Positions 1 through 11,686 of a stretch of 64,000 bases of DNA are shown piece after piece. The notes beneath the pieces are model-generated. The model did no database searches. It was given only the letters and a program-made list of their open reading frames with translations, and was not told the origin of the DNA. A program made the position numbers and the translations under genes. The stretch is from Ditylenchus dipsaci. Lineage: Eukaryota > Nematoda > Chromadorea > Rhabditida > Anguinidae. Location of the stretch: positions 62,001-126,000 of the forward strand of contig SADC01000335.1 of the NCBI GenBank assembly GCA_004194705.1. Reading direction: 5' to 3'. The number at the start of each line of letters is the position of its first letter. Position 1 is the stretch's first letter.

Positions 1-3000
1 TGACACCTAACTAAAACTCAACTGTTATTTGTTATTGAAGTGAGTGTTTGATGTCATGACACCTAAACTAAACTCCAACTGTTGTTGTATTGAAGTGAGT
101 GTTTGATGTTCATGACACCTAAACTAAACTCAACTGTTATTTTGTTAATTGAAGTGAGTTTTTGATGATGCATGACACCTAAACTAAACTCAACGTTGTT
201 GTATTTTGAAGTGAGTGTTTGATATCATGACACCTAAACTAAACTCAACTGTTTGTTGTATTGAGTGAGTGAGTGTTTATGATCATGACACCTAACTTAA
301 ACTCAACTGTTTGTTTGTATTGAGTGAGTTTTGTGATCTGACACCTAAACTAAACTCAACTGATTGGTTGTATTGAAGTGAGTGTTTGATGATCATGACA
401 CCTAACTAAACTCAACTGTTTGTTGTATTGAAGTGAGTGTTTGATGATCATGACACCTTTAAACTAAACTTCAACTGTTTGTTGTATTGAAGTGAGGTTT
501 GATGATCATGACACCTAAACTAAACTCAACTATTTGTTGTATTGAAGTGAGTGTTTGATGATCATGACACCCTAAACTAAACTCAACTGGTTGTTGTATT
601 AAGGAGTGTTTGAATGTTCATGACACCTAAACTAAACTCAACTGTTTGTTGTATTGAAGTAGTGTTTGATGATCATGACACCTAAAACTAAACTCAACTG
701 TTTGTTGTATTGAGTGAGTGTTTGATGATCATGACACCTAAACTAAACTCAACTGGTTTGTATTGAAGTGAGTGTTTGATGATCATGACACCTAAACTAA
801 ACTCAACTGTTGTTGTTATTGAAGTGAGTGTTTGATGATCATGACACCTAAACTAAACTCAACTGTTGTTTGTATTGAAGTGAGTGTTTGATGTCATGAC
901 ACCTAAACTAAACTCAACTGTTTGTTGTATTGAGTGAGGTGTTTGATATTCATGACACCTAAACTAAATCAACTGCTTGTTGTATTGAAGTGAGTGTTTG
1001 ATGATCATGGACACCTAAACTAACTCAACTGTTTGTTGTATTGAAGTGAGTGTTTGATGATCATGACACCTAAACTAAACTCAACTGTTTGTTGTATTTG
1101 AAGTGAGGTTTGATGATCATGACACCTAAACTAAACTCAACTGTTTGTTGTATGAAAGTGAGTGTTTGATGATCATGACACCTAAACTAAACTCAACTGT
1201 TTGTTGTATTGAAGTGAGTGTTTGATGATCATGACACCTAAACTAAACTCAACTGTTTGTTGTATTAGAAGTGAGTGTTGATGATCATGACACCTAAACT
1301 AAACTCAAACTGTTTGTTGTATTGAAAGTGAGTGTTTGATGATCATGACACCTAAACTAAACTCAACTGTTTGTTGTATTAAAGTGAGTGTTTGATGATC
1401 ATGACACCTAAACTAAACTCAACTGTTTGTTTATTGAAGTGAGTGTTTGATGATCATGACACCTAAACTAAACTCAAACTGGTTGTTGTATGAAGTGAGT
1501 GTTGTGATCATGACACCTAAACTAAACTCAACTGTTTGTTTGTATTGAAGTGAGTGTGTGATGTTCATGACACCTAAACTAAACTCAACTGCTTGTTGTA
1601 TTGAAGTGAGTGTTTGATGATCATGACACCTAAACTAAACTCAACTGGTTGTTGTATTGAAGTGAGTGTTTGATGTTCATGACACCTAAACTAAACTCAA
1701 CTGCTTGTTTTATTGAAGTGAGTGTTGATGATCATGACACCTAAACTAAACTCAACTGTTTGTTTGTATTGAAGTGAGTGTTTGATGTTCATGACACCTA
1801 ACTAAACTCAACTGCTTGTTTTATTGAAGTGAGTGTTTGATGATCATGACACCTAAACTAAACTCAACTGTTTGTTGTATTGAAGTGAGTGTTTGATGTC
1901 ATGACACCTAAACTAAACTCAACTGCTTGTTTTATTGAAGTGAGTGTTTGATGATCATGACACCTAAACTAAACTCAACTGTTGTTGTATTGAAGTGAGT
2001 GTTTGATGTTCATGACACCTAACTAAACTCAACTGTTTGTTGTATTGAAGTGAGTGTTTGATGATCATGACACCTAAACTAAACTCAACTGTTTGTTGTA
2101 TTGAAGTGAGTGTTTGATGATCATGACACCTAAACTAAACTCAACTGTTTGTTGTATTGAAGTGAGTGTTGATGTTCATGACACCTAAACTAAACTCAAC
2201 TGTTTGTTGTATTGAAGTGAGTGTTTGATGATCATGACACCTAAACTAAACTCAACTGGTTGTTGTATTGAAGTGAGTGTTTGATGATCATGACACCTAA
2301 ACTAAACTCAACTGTTTGTTGTATTGAAGTGAGTGTTTGATGATCATGACACCTAAACTAAACTCAACTGTTTGTTGTATTGAAGTGAGTGTTTGATGAT
2401 CATGACACCTAAACTAAACTCAACTGCTTGTTGTATTGAAGTGAGTGTTTGATGATCATGACACCTAAACTAACTCAACTGTTTGTTGTATTGAAGTGAG
2501 TGTTTGATGATCATGACACCTAAACTAAACTCAACTGTTTGTTGTATTGAAGTGAGTGTTGATGATCATGACACCTAAACTAAACTCAACTGTTTGTTGT
2601 ATTGAAGTGAGTGTTTGATGATCATGACACCTAAACTAAACTCAACTGTTTGTTGTATTGAAGTGAGTGTTTGATGATCATGACACCTAAACTAAACTCA
2701 ACTGTTTGTTGTATTGAAGTGAGTGTTTGATGATCATGACACCTAAACTAAACTCAACTGTTTGTTGTATTGAAGTGAGTGTTTGATGATCATGACACCT
2801 AAACTAAACTCAACTGTTGTTGTATTGAAGTGAGTGTTTGATGATCATGACACCTAAACTAAACTCAACTGTTTGTTGTATTGAAGTGAGTGTTTGATGA
2901 TCATGACACCTAAACTAAACTCAACTGTTTGTTGTATTGAAGTGAGTGTTTGATGATCATGACACCTAAACTAAACTCAACTGTTTGTTGTATTGAAGTG

Positions 3001-3131
3001 AGTGTTTGATGATCATGACACCTAAACTAAACTCAACTGTTTGTTGTATTGAAGTGAGTGTTTGATGATCATGACACCTAAACTAAACTCAACTGTTTGT
3101 TGTATTGAAGTGAGTGTTTGATGATCATGAC
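1..3131. repeat. 56-bp minisatellite array, about 56 copies
   Basis: A head-to-tail array with a period of exactly 56 bp in the clean part: successive TCATGACACC starts fall at 2901, 2957, 3013, 3069 and 3125. The unit contains CCTAAACTAAACTCAACTG, TTTGTTGTATTG and GTGAGTGTTTGATGAT. Copies right of about 2500 are nearly identical. Copies left of about 1800 differ mostly by one-base gains or losses in short homopolymers. The array stops at about 3131, next to the polymerase fragment. No coding potential was seen. Confidence 0.97.
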
Positions 3132-3152
3132 ATTAATGTCATCATATAATGA

Positions 3153-3440
3153 TCATAATATATGATCATGTATTAATGTAATCATAATGTTTTCATGAAT
3201 AAAGGTTTCAGGTCTCTTAGTTTTGTTGTTAATATTTTTCAATACTGAGTATTTCACTTTAAAATTCATTGTTACTTCATCATAAAACAATGAATCATCG
3301 TAAGGAAATATTTCATAAATGTGTATATATTTTATAAGTTCTTTTTTGTTATATTTTTTCAAAGGTATAGTTTTCATGATTTTTAATTTAGCAACTTTTG
3401 CACGAAGTTCATCACGAGATAATTTTTGTAATTCAGACAT
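3153..3440 (-). CDS. small basic ORF with SAP-like N-terminus, next to PolB fragment
   Basis: A 95-codon ORF whose start lies about 30 nt beyond the end of the polymerase fragment on the same strand, as if the two were neighbouring genes of one element. The first ~45 residues are rich in Leu and Lys. They hold two helix-like stretches (around SRDELRAKVAKL and KKELIKYIHIY), which resembles a SAP or Rho-N type nucleic-acid-binding fold; this is a resemblance only. The last ~15 codons run into low-complexity ATGATCAT sequence bordering the minisatellite, so the true C-terminus is probably lost. I do not recognise a named family. It may be an accessory gene of a Polinton-like element. Confidence 0.5.
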   Translation of the reverse strand: MSELQKLSRDELRAKVAKLKIMKTIPLKKYNKKELIKYIHIYEIFPYDDSLFYDEVTMNFKVKYSVLKNINNKTKRPETFIHENIMITLIHDHIL

Positions 3441-3471
3441 TGTATTTATTGGGGTAAAATTTTTTCATATA

Positions 3472-4283
3472 TTATATCCCATTTTTATAATGTCCGTGAG
3501 CAAGAGTATCGTATTTATTATCTAAAATATACCGCTTTAAGTCACTTCTATCATCAATATTCAAGCTATTTTATTCTGCTCAATTGTACAAATTTGATGC
3601 TTTTTACTTCTGATGAGATACTGTTCTTTTCTTACTACTATATTTTCAAGTAGACACTTTTATAATCTTCAACTCTCAATGTTTCCGCAACATTTTTCTT
3701 TATACCTTTACATTTTATTGATTCAATATTGTCATCTTTTCTGTAGGCATATTGTTTGGGTCTTAAACCTACAAATTCTGTCATCTTCACAATTTAATTC
3801 ATCTTTAAACTTACCTATAACTTTCTTGTTTTCAGTACTATACAATGGATGATCTTTTGGATAATCGCTGTAATCCATTAAATCATTCAATTCGTTCAAA
3901 TCTTCAATATATCATCCGTTTTTGATTTCGAATATAAGCTATCAGTATCCTATAACACAATCTTAAATCATTAGCATATTTTTTCTGCATGACATCATAA
4001 TGAAACTCATACATATGATACTTACTTAAATCTAATGTACTTAATCCAACATATATAGGTTTATCGAATACAAGTTTAGTTTTTCCATTTGTATATCATA
4101 GGTCATCATTTATCAAGAATCCATTCTTGAAAGTAGGTTGTTTTACTAATTTTAGTACTCTATCAACAGTTGTACAAGATGTATATCCACTCTGTTTCTC
4201 ATATTTTCCATTGTTTTACCGAATACTGCATTGTTCATAAGTTTGTAAAAGTCTTTTTCAAATTGATTTTCGCTTTTGTACGT
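3472..4283 (-). pseudogene. protein-primed family B DNA polymerase, C-terminal fragment (Polinton/Maverick-like)
   Basis: Read on the minus strand from about 4283. It opens with a block typical of Polinton-class PolB ([16 protein letters not shown]). It then passes through a YVGLSTLDLSKYHMYEFHYD stretch to the motif C metal-binding signature DTDS at about 3938-3949. Next come a VGLRPK..YAY block and a C-terminal LAHGHYKNG ending with a TAA at 3472. The frame shifts at least three times (near 4175, 3925 and 3545) and has one in-frame stop near 4098, so it is not intact as given. The exonuclease domain, the N-terminal half of the polymerase and all other Polinton genes are absent. Family assignment rests on these motifs and their order. 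It could also come from a related virus-like element. Confidence 0.75.
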
Positions 4284-4770
4284 ACTCGCGCTCGTGCGAT
4301 GTAAACTGTGAACCGTTGTCGGAGACCAGACTGTGGGATATCCATAACGTGCAAACACAGACTCTAGAACCCGTATTAAGCCAGCAGTATTAGCATTAGG
4401 AGCGATGAAAACTTCAGGCCATTTAGAGAACGAATCTACAATGCAGAGGAACATTTTACCCAAAAACGGACCAGCATAGTCGACGTGGATCCTCTGCCAT
4501 GGACCTTCAGTACTAGGCCATGCTTTCAAAGTATGCTTAAGTGGATTCTTAGCCTGAGATGCACAACTGGTACATGAACGGACTACGGTTTCTATATCGG
4601 AGTCTAGACCGGGCCAAAATACATAACCTTTAGCCAAAAGTTTCATCCTACTTATTCCCGGGTGACCCAAATGTAGTGTTTTCAAAATTCTAGGACGCAA
4701 GAAGTAGAAATCACAACTCTATTTTCATACATCAAACAGTCTTTGGTGATGTAGAGAGCATGACGTTTAG
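4284..4770 (-). pseudogene. gypsy integrase, N-terminal zinc domain and partial core
   Basis: An HHCC-type zinc domain is visible: [12 protein letters not shown], then SCTSC about 30 residues later. The start of the catalytic core follows, with the first Asp in HVDYAGPF. The second Asp lies in a [12 protein letters not shown] block that needs a one-base frame change near 4327. The expected catalytic Glu and the C-terminal domain are missing, because homology stops at about 4283 and polymerase sequence begins in another frame. Integrase inserts the cDNA of the element; this copy cannot. Confidence 0.85.
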
Positions 4771-5096
4771 TGAAATAGGAAACGATTGGTCCCTGAGAAA
4801 TATTTTGCTGGCCAGCCTTCACGCATGTAATGTGTGATTTTAGAAAGTACTTCGTCAGTACAAATGGCATTGGCGATTTCTTCACTAGTAACAGGGATCA
4901 TTTCAATCGAATTTATGAGCATGTTTTCGACTCCAAGGTCGACTAGGTTCAACATAGCGATGACTTGCTCTTCATCTTCCCTAGGATAGTCTGCAATTAG
5001 TCGGGAGAGCGAGTCAACTTGACCAAAATCATTGTACGAATATGGATGATATTGAAGTTGTAAGCACTTAGAACTAGTGCCCATCTCTGTAGTCGG

Positions 5097-6508
5097 CTAG
5101 CAGCATACACCGGAATTCCCTTTTAGAACCAAAAATAGATAGTAGTGTTTATAGTCTGTATGTAGAGTAAATTTTTGACCAAAAATGTATTTGTGGAATT
5201 TCTTTACGGCGAACATTAATGCTAAACCCTCTTTCTCAATTTGACTATAGTTTTGCTGCGCAGGATTGAAAGCCTTGGAAGCGTGTTCCACAATCTTGAT
5301 GGATCCATCAGGAAACTTATGACCTATAGTAGCTCCCATGCCATCTTTAGAGGCATCTGCCGCAACAATGATAGGTAGTCTAGGGTCATAATGGACTAAC
5401 AAGAGATCAGAACAAATGATGTCTTTGCTTTGTCAAAGGACTCTTGACACTCTTTAGACCAAAAGTAGGTGACATCTTTCTGTAGTAGTTTATCCAATGG
5501 CGCGCGCAACAGCCTCATTCCCTTGATGTATCTACCATAAAAATTGATAGCACAAAAAAGATCGTAGCTGAGAAACAGTCTGCGGAACGGGCATGTTGCG
5601 AACGGCCAAAGTGCGCTTAGGATTAGGTCTTATACCCTTAGTATCTATGATTGACCTAAATATTATATTTGTTCCATGAAAAATTTGCACTTTTCCAATT
5701 TCAGTCTGAAACCAAACGATTGAAGTTTATTGAGAACGGCATAGATGTCTTTGAGATGCTGATCTTTCGAGGTGCTGACAATGATGACATCGTCTAGATA
5801 AGCAAAAGCACACTTGAAATTGACCAACATTTCATCCATGACCTTTTGAAAGATAGATGGAGCTGATTTTACTCCAAATGGAAGCCGTTGATATTGGAAC
5901 AAACCACGGTGAGTGTTTATTCCACATAGTTTTTTAGAGGTATTGTCTAACTCGATTTGGAAATAAGCATCGGACAAATCTAGACAAGAGAAATATTTCG
6001 ATCCATGAAGTCTGCTAAAGATTTCATCTGGCAACGGCAAAGGATATTTATTTAACTCAATCGCATTGTTTAAACCAGTCGAAAAATCAGCACAGACTCT
6101 AATTTGACCATTCTTTTTCTTGACAGCCACAATAGGTGCTGCCCACTCACTGTAATCAACTGGACAAATTACATTTAGACGAAGTAAACGATCTATTTCT
6201 TCAGAAACGGTTTCTTCAACGCCAAAGGGTACAGGTCGTTTAGGAATGAATCTTGGCCTTTCTCCAGGTTTGACATATAAATGCGCCTTAGTTTTAGTGC
6301 ACAATCCAAGAGTTTTATCGTCAAAAAGAGTCGAGAAAGATTTTAGAAGGTGATCCTTGTCGAACACCTTAGGAGAAGTGACCATTGATTCAGGAGAAAT
6401 TTGAGCGACTACAGTATTCTGAGAACACACTTCCGTCATGCGGTTAACTAAACCTAGAGAAATAAGCCACGGTCGGCCAATAAGATCGAAAAAGCTGTTC
6501 TCTACCAC
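5097..6508 (-). pseudogene. gypsy reverse transcriptase and RNase H
   Basis: The reverse transcriptase spans 6508-5663. It has fingers/palm blocks (VCADFSTGLN, CLDLSDAYFQIEL), LPFGVKSAPSIFQ, and the catalytic YLDD at YLDDVIIVS. The connection region (FYGRYIKGMRLL, WSKECQESFDKAK) continues through 5660-5400 in shifted frames. The RNase H domain follows at 5402-5097, with AADASKDGMGA containing the first catalytic Asp, then HASKAFNPAQQNYSQIEKE and TLHTDY. A gypsy-type linker (QVDSLSRLI) follows at about 5025. The level of conservation suggests a fairly young copy. At least three frame changes break the polyprotein. Confidence 0.92.
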
Positions 6509-6539
6509 ATAACATGAAAGATAGTGTTTCTGTTCGGAA

Positions 6540-6735
6540 GAATACTGTACGTTAACACTACATTTTCCTTTAGCTTGGAAAGTATGACCCGTAAATGACT
6601 TTCCCTGTAGAATAGTAGATCTAGAGGTGGTTTACCTATTTGTTCCCAAGTATTTAGAGTAATCAAAGTAGCGCCAGAACCAGAATCTATGAGAACTTGA
6701 TAGGAGATTTTTCCACTTTTAGAGTTGTATATCAG
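6540..6735 (-). pseudogene. gypsy aspartic protease remnant
   Basis: Between the gag zinc knuckles and RT, the minus strand encodes VLIDSGSGATLI at about 6695-6660. This is the D-S-G active-site signature of retropepsins followed by the usual hydrophobic turn. The module is short and frameshifts relative to both neighbours. Its role would be polyprotein processing. Confidence 0.7.
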
Positions 6736-6849
6736 GGATCGGTGATGCTAGCTTGCACAGAATTAAAAGAGACGTTTGAAATATCCATTTCAACATCGAG
6801 GGTTGGTTGCGACTCTATTAATTGCAAACAATTGGTATTGGGTTTCGGT

Positions 6850-7799
6850 CGGTTTTCAGGAGGCGTGTAACATACCGCTTTGATATGACCCTTCTGTGAC
6901 ATTGAAGACAAATAGAATTCTTGTAGGGACAATTAGGTTTACTGTGATTCCCTCCACGTCCATGACAGAAGAGACCATTCTATATTGTTTATTATATGCT
7001 TTCTGATTTATACGCTATGGATTTAAACCTGCTGGTTTAATAGATTTCTTGCTGATATTTAGCAGGTCTATAGGGAGTGACACATTCGTAGACATGTGAT
7101 TGAACTGTTTCTGGAGTTGTTTCACATTTTCTTTTAGAGATAGATGCTTCTTGCATTCGTCTACAATATCGTCTAGTTTAGGTTCTCTGTTTTCTAATTC
7201 AGCAAGTTCGATCTTTTGGAGACATTTGATGCGGAGCTCATAAAAGTCAGAATGTAAACCAGAGATGAATACAGACAATTCAGAGCCTCTCGTTTGATAA
7301 GAGGAGCCGCCTTTTCACATCCACTATTAACCTCCGCTCCAAACTCTAAGATGTCCTGACCTATCTTTTGCTTTAGTTGGAAACATTCATACGTTTCATG
7401 AAAAGGCTCTTAGTTTGAGCAAAAAGTTTCTGTAGCTGAGTAGTAGTATCAGCAAAAGATAGTTCATAAGGACCCTTAGGTTTGACGGATTCAGAAAACG
7501 TTTGAACTCACTTGGTTGCAACTTCCAACAAGCAATCTGACTTTTGCACCTCGCTGAGATCCTTTCCATCCTCAGAGATAATCGAGCCATAGCGAAGCCA
7601 CCAGCTGTCGAAGGTATCATCGTCCTCTGGAGCATATCGGAAATCTGACAGACGGAATTTAGAGAAGAGACGAGCATTTCCGTTGCACCTGAAATTGAAC
7701 TAACCTGCGCCTCCGCGCCAGGGGATTATAACGTTCAGAGAATAGTTTTATCAATTGAGCATTTTGCTCCAAAATCTTTTGAACATGTGCGGGTTCCAT
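6850..7799 (-). pseudogene. gypsy Gag with double zinc-knuckle nucleocapsid
   Basis: The start chosen is the ATG at 7799 (MEPAHVQKILEQNAQLIKLF). A capsid-like block with FRYAPEDDDTFDSWW followed by LRYGSIISEDG lies at about 7660-7570, and a helical region containing ECFQLKQKIGQDILEFG and GLHSDFYELRIKCLQK follows at about 7390-7190. The nucleocapsid at about 6965-6865 shows C-x-G-x-GGNH-x4-C and C-x2-C-x4-GHI-x3-C, a pattern usual for nematode gypsy Gags. It needs several one-base frame changes and reads through one stop near 7019. Confidence 0.75.
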
Positions 7800-8421
7800 A
7801 TTTTAATGCGACTGCCGTCAAATTTGTTGTATCGGCAATAGATAGAATAATAGTAGTGCCTAGAGCAGTACCGACAACAAGAATAGTTTTTAAGCTTTAT
7901 AACAGAACAGACTATACAGCAATACGACACAAACAATAACTTGATAGAAGCTGTGATACAACCACAGCACAATATATTTCCGATCGAGACAAAAGAGCAA
8001 TTCAAATACGAGGTCATCACAACAGAAATTCAAAAAATTTTGGCAATTTTTAAATTTAACTACACTATCGTACGTTAAATCGTCTGACAAGTCCTGTTCA
8101 ATGAGACAGAAACTACGATTTTACCACCCGGAACCTTGAACGAGGAGTAGGTACCAACTGGGTAGGTGGATATCCACCTGGATGGTCTGAAAATAAAAAT
8201 TTAGCCAAACGTTAAAATGAACCATCCTATTATACGTAAAATCCTGTGGGAAATTCGGTTTGATAAAACCGATGTTATTCTTTTACCTACACTAAGGCTG
8301 AAACCTAAGCAAGTTACCACCTATTCAAGTGAGTTTGTACCTGGATGCTCTGAAAAAATTTAAAGTAAAAAAACAAACCAATTATTTTGACCTAAAATCC
8401 TGAGGGGATTCTAGTTCAAAC
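7800..8421. other. probable 5' leader region of gypsy element; degenerate duplication
   Basis: No coding region. Two similar stretches, about 8150-8265 and 8310-8415, share CCACCT..., CTGGATG(G/C)TCTGAAAA and AAAATCCTG(T/A)GGGGA-like words about 165 bp apart. They may be old leader or LTR sequence, but no TG...CA-bounded LTR pair can be shown. Confidence 0.3.
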
Positions 8422-8510
8422 TAGGGTTGGGCAATTGGCCGGCCAAATAGAAATCGGACAATTGGCCGGCCAATTAGCGCCAATTGGCCAAAATCCGGCC
8501 AAATTCCTAC
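8422..8510. repeat. GGCCGGCCAATTGG word island
   Basis: Begins CTAGGGTTGGGCAATTGG, which looks like a hAT-type terminus, and iterates ATTGGCCGGCCAAT-like palindromic words. The opposite end was not found. Confidence 0.45.
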
Positions 8511-9055
8511 TACATCAGGTTTCACTAACTAAACTTTCTTATTTCAACAACTATAACATTTCAATCAAATTCATTCATAAACACATCAAATTCATTATCA
8601 AAAGATCAGTTGTCTCGATTGTTTTCTTCATGAGACTCCTCATCCACGTCTTCACATACTGTTCCGCTTACGTCGATTTGAATAAGTTGGCGAACTCCAG
8701 CGTGAGATTGTGTTAATGAAGGTCACCTGCGAAGCTGTTTCACGTTCATCTTGAAATGATTATAAGAACTTGCTATTTCAATCAACAGAAGATTACCAAC
8801 TTGTTTCGAAGCTTCGTGTGGATTCCGCCTCGAAGAGACCAATTCCCGAGTGTTCCTGAGCTGGCGTGCGACGAAACTTCACCTTACTCTGATATCCTGA
8901 TTTTCTTCTCTGGCTGCGGCGATTCGCTTCTGCTGCGTCGACCAGTTGCAGTCTTCCCAGCCGGCGATCGATTTCTTTCCTCGCATCAGCGCCGACTTTG
9001 TTGCAGCAAGTTGCAACACCAAGCTAGCGGTTTTGACATGATTGTTTGACATGAT
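8511..9055. other. no recognisable gene
   Basis: Open frames of up to about 97 codons exist on both strands, in a slightly GC-richer patch (8820-9050). None shows a motif I recognise. The neighbouring word island and tandem repeat suggest transposon-derived sequence. Confidence 0.4.
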
Positions 9056-9287
9056 TAATGATTCAATTGGTGGAACTATCATTAATTTGAAAGAGGGCGA
9101 AAGTGCAGGTCTACGTTGGATGTGATAACAATCATGTTGATTCGATTGGTGGAACTATTATTAATTTGAAGAGGGCAAAAGTGCGGGTCTACGTTGGATG
9201 TGATAACAATCATGTTGATTCGATTGGTGGAACTATCATTAATTTGAAAGAGGGCGAAAGTGCGGGTCTACGTTGGATGTGATAAAA
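9056..9287 (+). repeat. 78-bp tandem repeat, three copies
   Basis: The unit contains GATTCGATTGGTGGAACTAT, AATTTGAAAGAGGGC and GGTCTACGTTGGATGTGATA. Copy starts are spaced by 78 bp (ATGTTGATTCG at 9134 and 9212). The first copy is the most diverged. The array ends abruptly at GATAAAAAAATTTG. Confidence 0.9.
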
Positions 9288-9329
9288 AAATTTGAAAAAC
9301 GGTGTAAGTAAAATGGCCAAAATGGCGTG

Positions 9330-10425
9330 TATTTTTGTACATCAAAAATATATCTGATTTATTTATTTACTTATCCCTTACAAAAGGGTTGCCGTATTTC
9401 TTATAATAGAAGTCTTCTACTAATATAAGGGCCCCTCTAATGCCCTTTAAATTGGGACTTTAAAAGTTCTTGTCGAAATTCAAAACAAATCCGGTGTACC
9501 TAAATAAGAACGATTTTTATAATAATACTGAAATTACTATAATTACTCGGCTCCACGACCAGTCGGAAGCGCAAAAAATAATCTTGAGAAGATCTCTGAT
9601 GCGCTTGGAAATATCAGCAAACATCAATTCCTAGATATAAAGGTCTAAACAGTACATGAAATAAAATCCCTATCATCAAAAATTCTAATTGTTCCTCGTC
9701 CGGGTTATCAAATGACATTTCTATGACTCTCTTCTCCATTAATAACTTTCTTTAGCCGTTTTGAACAGGGATCCTGACTAAAAGCAAAAGCGAGATTTTG
9801 CAAAAGCAAATTAGGAATGTGAATCATACGTCATGTGATAAGAAAACCAGCTTAGGAACTTGGATCAGGATCCTGTCCGCATTTCTAGCACTAACAACAT
9901 AACAATCAAACAAATTAATAAAAACAACAAAAAATCAATCATATATACATATATATTTAAAAATGCAAAAAAATTGACGCAGTTGGCATTTGTGTAGAAA
10001 AATTTTCAAAAAGTTTGTTGTTGCAAAATAAACGGGCTCTCTCTATTAAATGGGCACTTTCTAATAAACGGGCTCCCTACGGGAGGGTTGACAATTAAAC
10101 GGGCATGCCCGTTTAATAGAGATACTACGATATTTAATATTTCAATAAAAACAACAAAAATGTTTTTACATTGTTTTGTAGAAATATTAGATAAGACAAT
10201 AGAGTGTATGAGAAAACAAGTCATGTGAGTAAGAACCCGAAAAGAGAGTAGAAGAACATATATATATATATATCCTGATGACAAGAAAAATTTATTTGAC
10301 GCACTGTGTTTAGATTCGTCAATTGAAATTGAGAAAGGCTGAGTACGAAGAATCTCTAACAATATCTCGATAGAAGTTCAGGCCGGGACACCTGAAAACT
10401 CTGTAAAATTAAACACAAATCACTC
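9330..10425 (-). repeat. ~1-kb dispersed repeat, inverted partner of 18005-19040
   Basis: It matches the reverse complement of 18005-19040 over nearly its whole length. Examples are CATCAAAAATATATCTGA, CGACCAGTCGGAAGCGC, ATGTGATAAGAAAAC and GAGTACGAAGAATCTCT. It is interrupted at about 10030-10325 by sequence absent from the partner. That insert starts with a small palindromic block (TAAACGGGC...GCCCGTTTA) and contains an (AT)n run at 10260. No ORF of note. Confidence 0.85.
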
Positions 10426-10429
10426 GAAA

Positions 10430-11035
10430 GTTACTCTGGATGTATAGAAGGGCTTGGAGTTGAGATGAACACCCACATACCTTAGACACAAATCACTCGA
10501 AAGTTACTCCGGATGCATGAAAATGTATGCATACAGAGTGTCTTTATGCGCTAGGATCCAGTCGAAAAAATCATGTTCAAATTTGATCTTTTTGGGAGTT
10601 TTGAGAGGTATCCACGAGCTCTTTTTTTGATGACTTGACATGGTCCCCTGGTGCAAAAATCCGAATTTTAGTCAAAACATTTTTTCTCGCACTCTCAAAA
10701 CATGTTTTCTGTACGTTAAAAGTGCTAAAACGTGAAAAAAACATCATTCCGATGTTTTCAAGAGGAAGCCTTATAGTGTGCTCTAGAATTGTCAATATGT
10801 GTACCTTTTATCTTAAGAGAATTCTTAGCTTTTTTCTATGAATAAATAATTGCTTTGATCAGAAGAAACAAGCTTCGAATCATTTAGATGGCAGATATCG
10901 ACAGGTCGACTTGAAGAACATTGAAAAGCTGCTGTCTAAGGTATGTGGGTGTGTGCATCTCAATTCCAAGCCCCCTCTATACATCCAGAGTCATTTTCGA
11001 GTGATCTGTGTCTAAGGTATGTGGGTGTGTGGGCT
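10430..11035. repeat. dispersed 'ACTCGAAAGT' repeat copies
   Basis: Contains CCCACATACCTTAGACACAAATCACTCGAAAGTTACTC twice at 10430-10530 and in reverse at 10935-11035 (here quoted in parts: ACATACCTTAGACACAAA and CACTCGAAAGT). The same unit recurs at 11935-12100, 21540-21605, 33870-34000, 45290-45470, 51365-51520 and 55500-55640. It is usually flanked by a GGCTTGGAGTTGAGATG word, and ends often carry TGCATAAAAATGTATGCAT. Confidence 0.75.
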
Positions 11036-11039
11036 AGGG

Positions 11040-11178
11040 GAGATTTTCCCAAACGACATTTTTAAAACGACATTTTTCCAGACGACATTTTCCAAACGAT
11101 ATTTTTCCAAAAGGGCACTTTCCCAGACGACACTTTTCTAAACGACGTTTTTCCAAAACGAAATATTTCCAAGGGTCT
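11040..11178 (+). repeat. short tandem words CGACATTTTTCCA
   Basis: About eight degenerate copies of a 15-17 bp unit (AACGACATTTTTCCA). Style and spacing resemble the subterminal repeats of the 40.3-41.3 kb foldback, but no opposed partner was seen. Confidence 0.7.
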
Positions 11179-11686
11179 AAAATAGTCAAATTGACAGCTT
11201 TTGGTGATTAACGTTTCTGCTCTGGTCGAGACAAGCACTGCGGCTCAGAAGCGAAAGATCGAAGAATCAAAGAGGCTTTCGCAGCGTTCAATGCGTAGGA
11301 GATGGCAACAGCATGGCCGGGATGGCAAACGCAATCGACGGGATCAATTTAGAAGATGTGAACATTGATGGAGTCTGAAATGGTTTTGTCTGAAGTGGAG
11401 TATATTGTTCTCGGTTTCTTTTAATAAAGCATGATTGGTAAAAAAGTGGGGCGGTAGGGGCTGTCTAAATTTATTTAGATTCAACTTCGTGCCTGTTTTC
11501 GGTCTATTTTTCACCATGCTTTTTTGATAAACTATAAACTTTTTGATGTTTATGTTCCTATACAAACTTTCATCGCTATTTCTTCCTATCATATTTGTTT
11601 TCCCGTTTGCTCGCGTATTTTTTCGGCGAAAAAACTATTTCTAAAAATGGAACTATTTACTTGGGGGCGCATTTTTCGCACATATG
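11179..11686. other. no recognisable gene
   Basis: Contains a run of AAGCGAAAGATCGAAGAATC-like sequence and a short minus-strand open frame. No motif is recognisable. Confidence 0.35.

Larger units (their letters stand above)
4284..7799 (-). mobile_element. Ty3/gypsy retrotransposon, truncated and frameshifted
   Basis: The order on the minus strand is gag (7799-6850), aspartic protease (about 6735-6540), reverse transcriptase (6508-5663), RNase H (about 5400-5100) and integrase (about 4770-4284). This is the Ty3/gypsy order. The integrase is cut after its second catalytic Asp, where sequence switches to the polymerase fragment. No 3' LTR exists and no convincing 5' LTR was found. Nearly every module sits in a different frame from the next, through one-base indels. 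It is either a dead copy or a region with uncorrected indels. Confidence 0.9.

Noticed and set aside
1..3131. CRISPR-like array
   Set aside because: Repeats are directly adjacent with no unique spacers, and the organism is eukaryotic.
4152..4700. Single 182-residue fusion protein of integrase and polymerase
   Set aside because: The junction is between two different elements and both parts are frameshifted, so it is an accident of the breakpoint.
8756..9082. Overlapping 97- and 67-codon frames on opposite strands
   Set aside because: Both are open over the same GC-richer patch with no domain signature; at most a transposon remnant.
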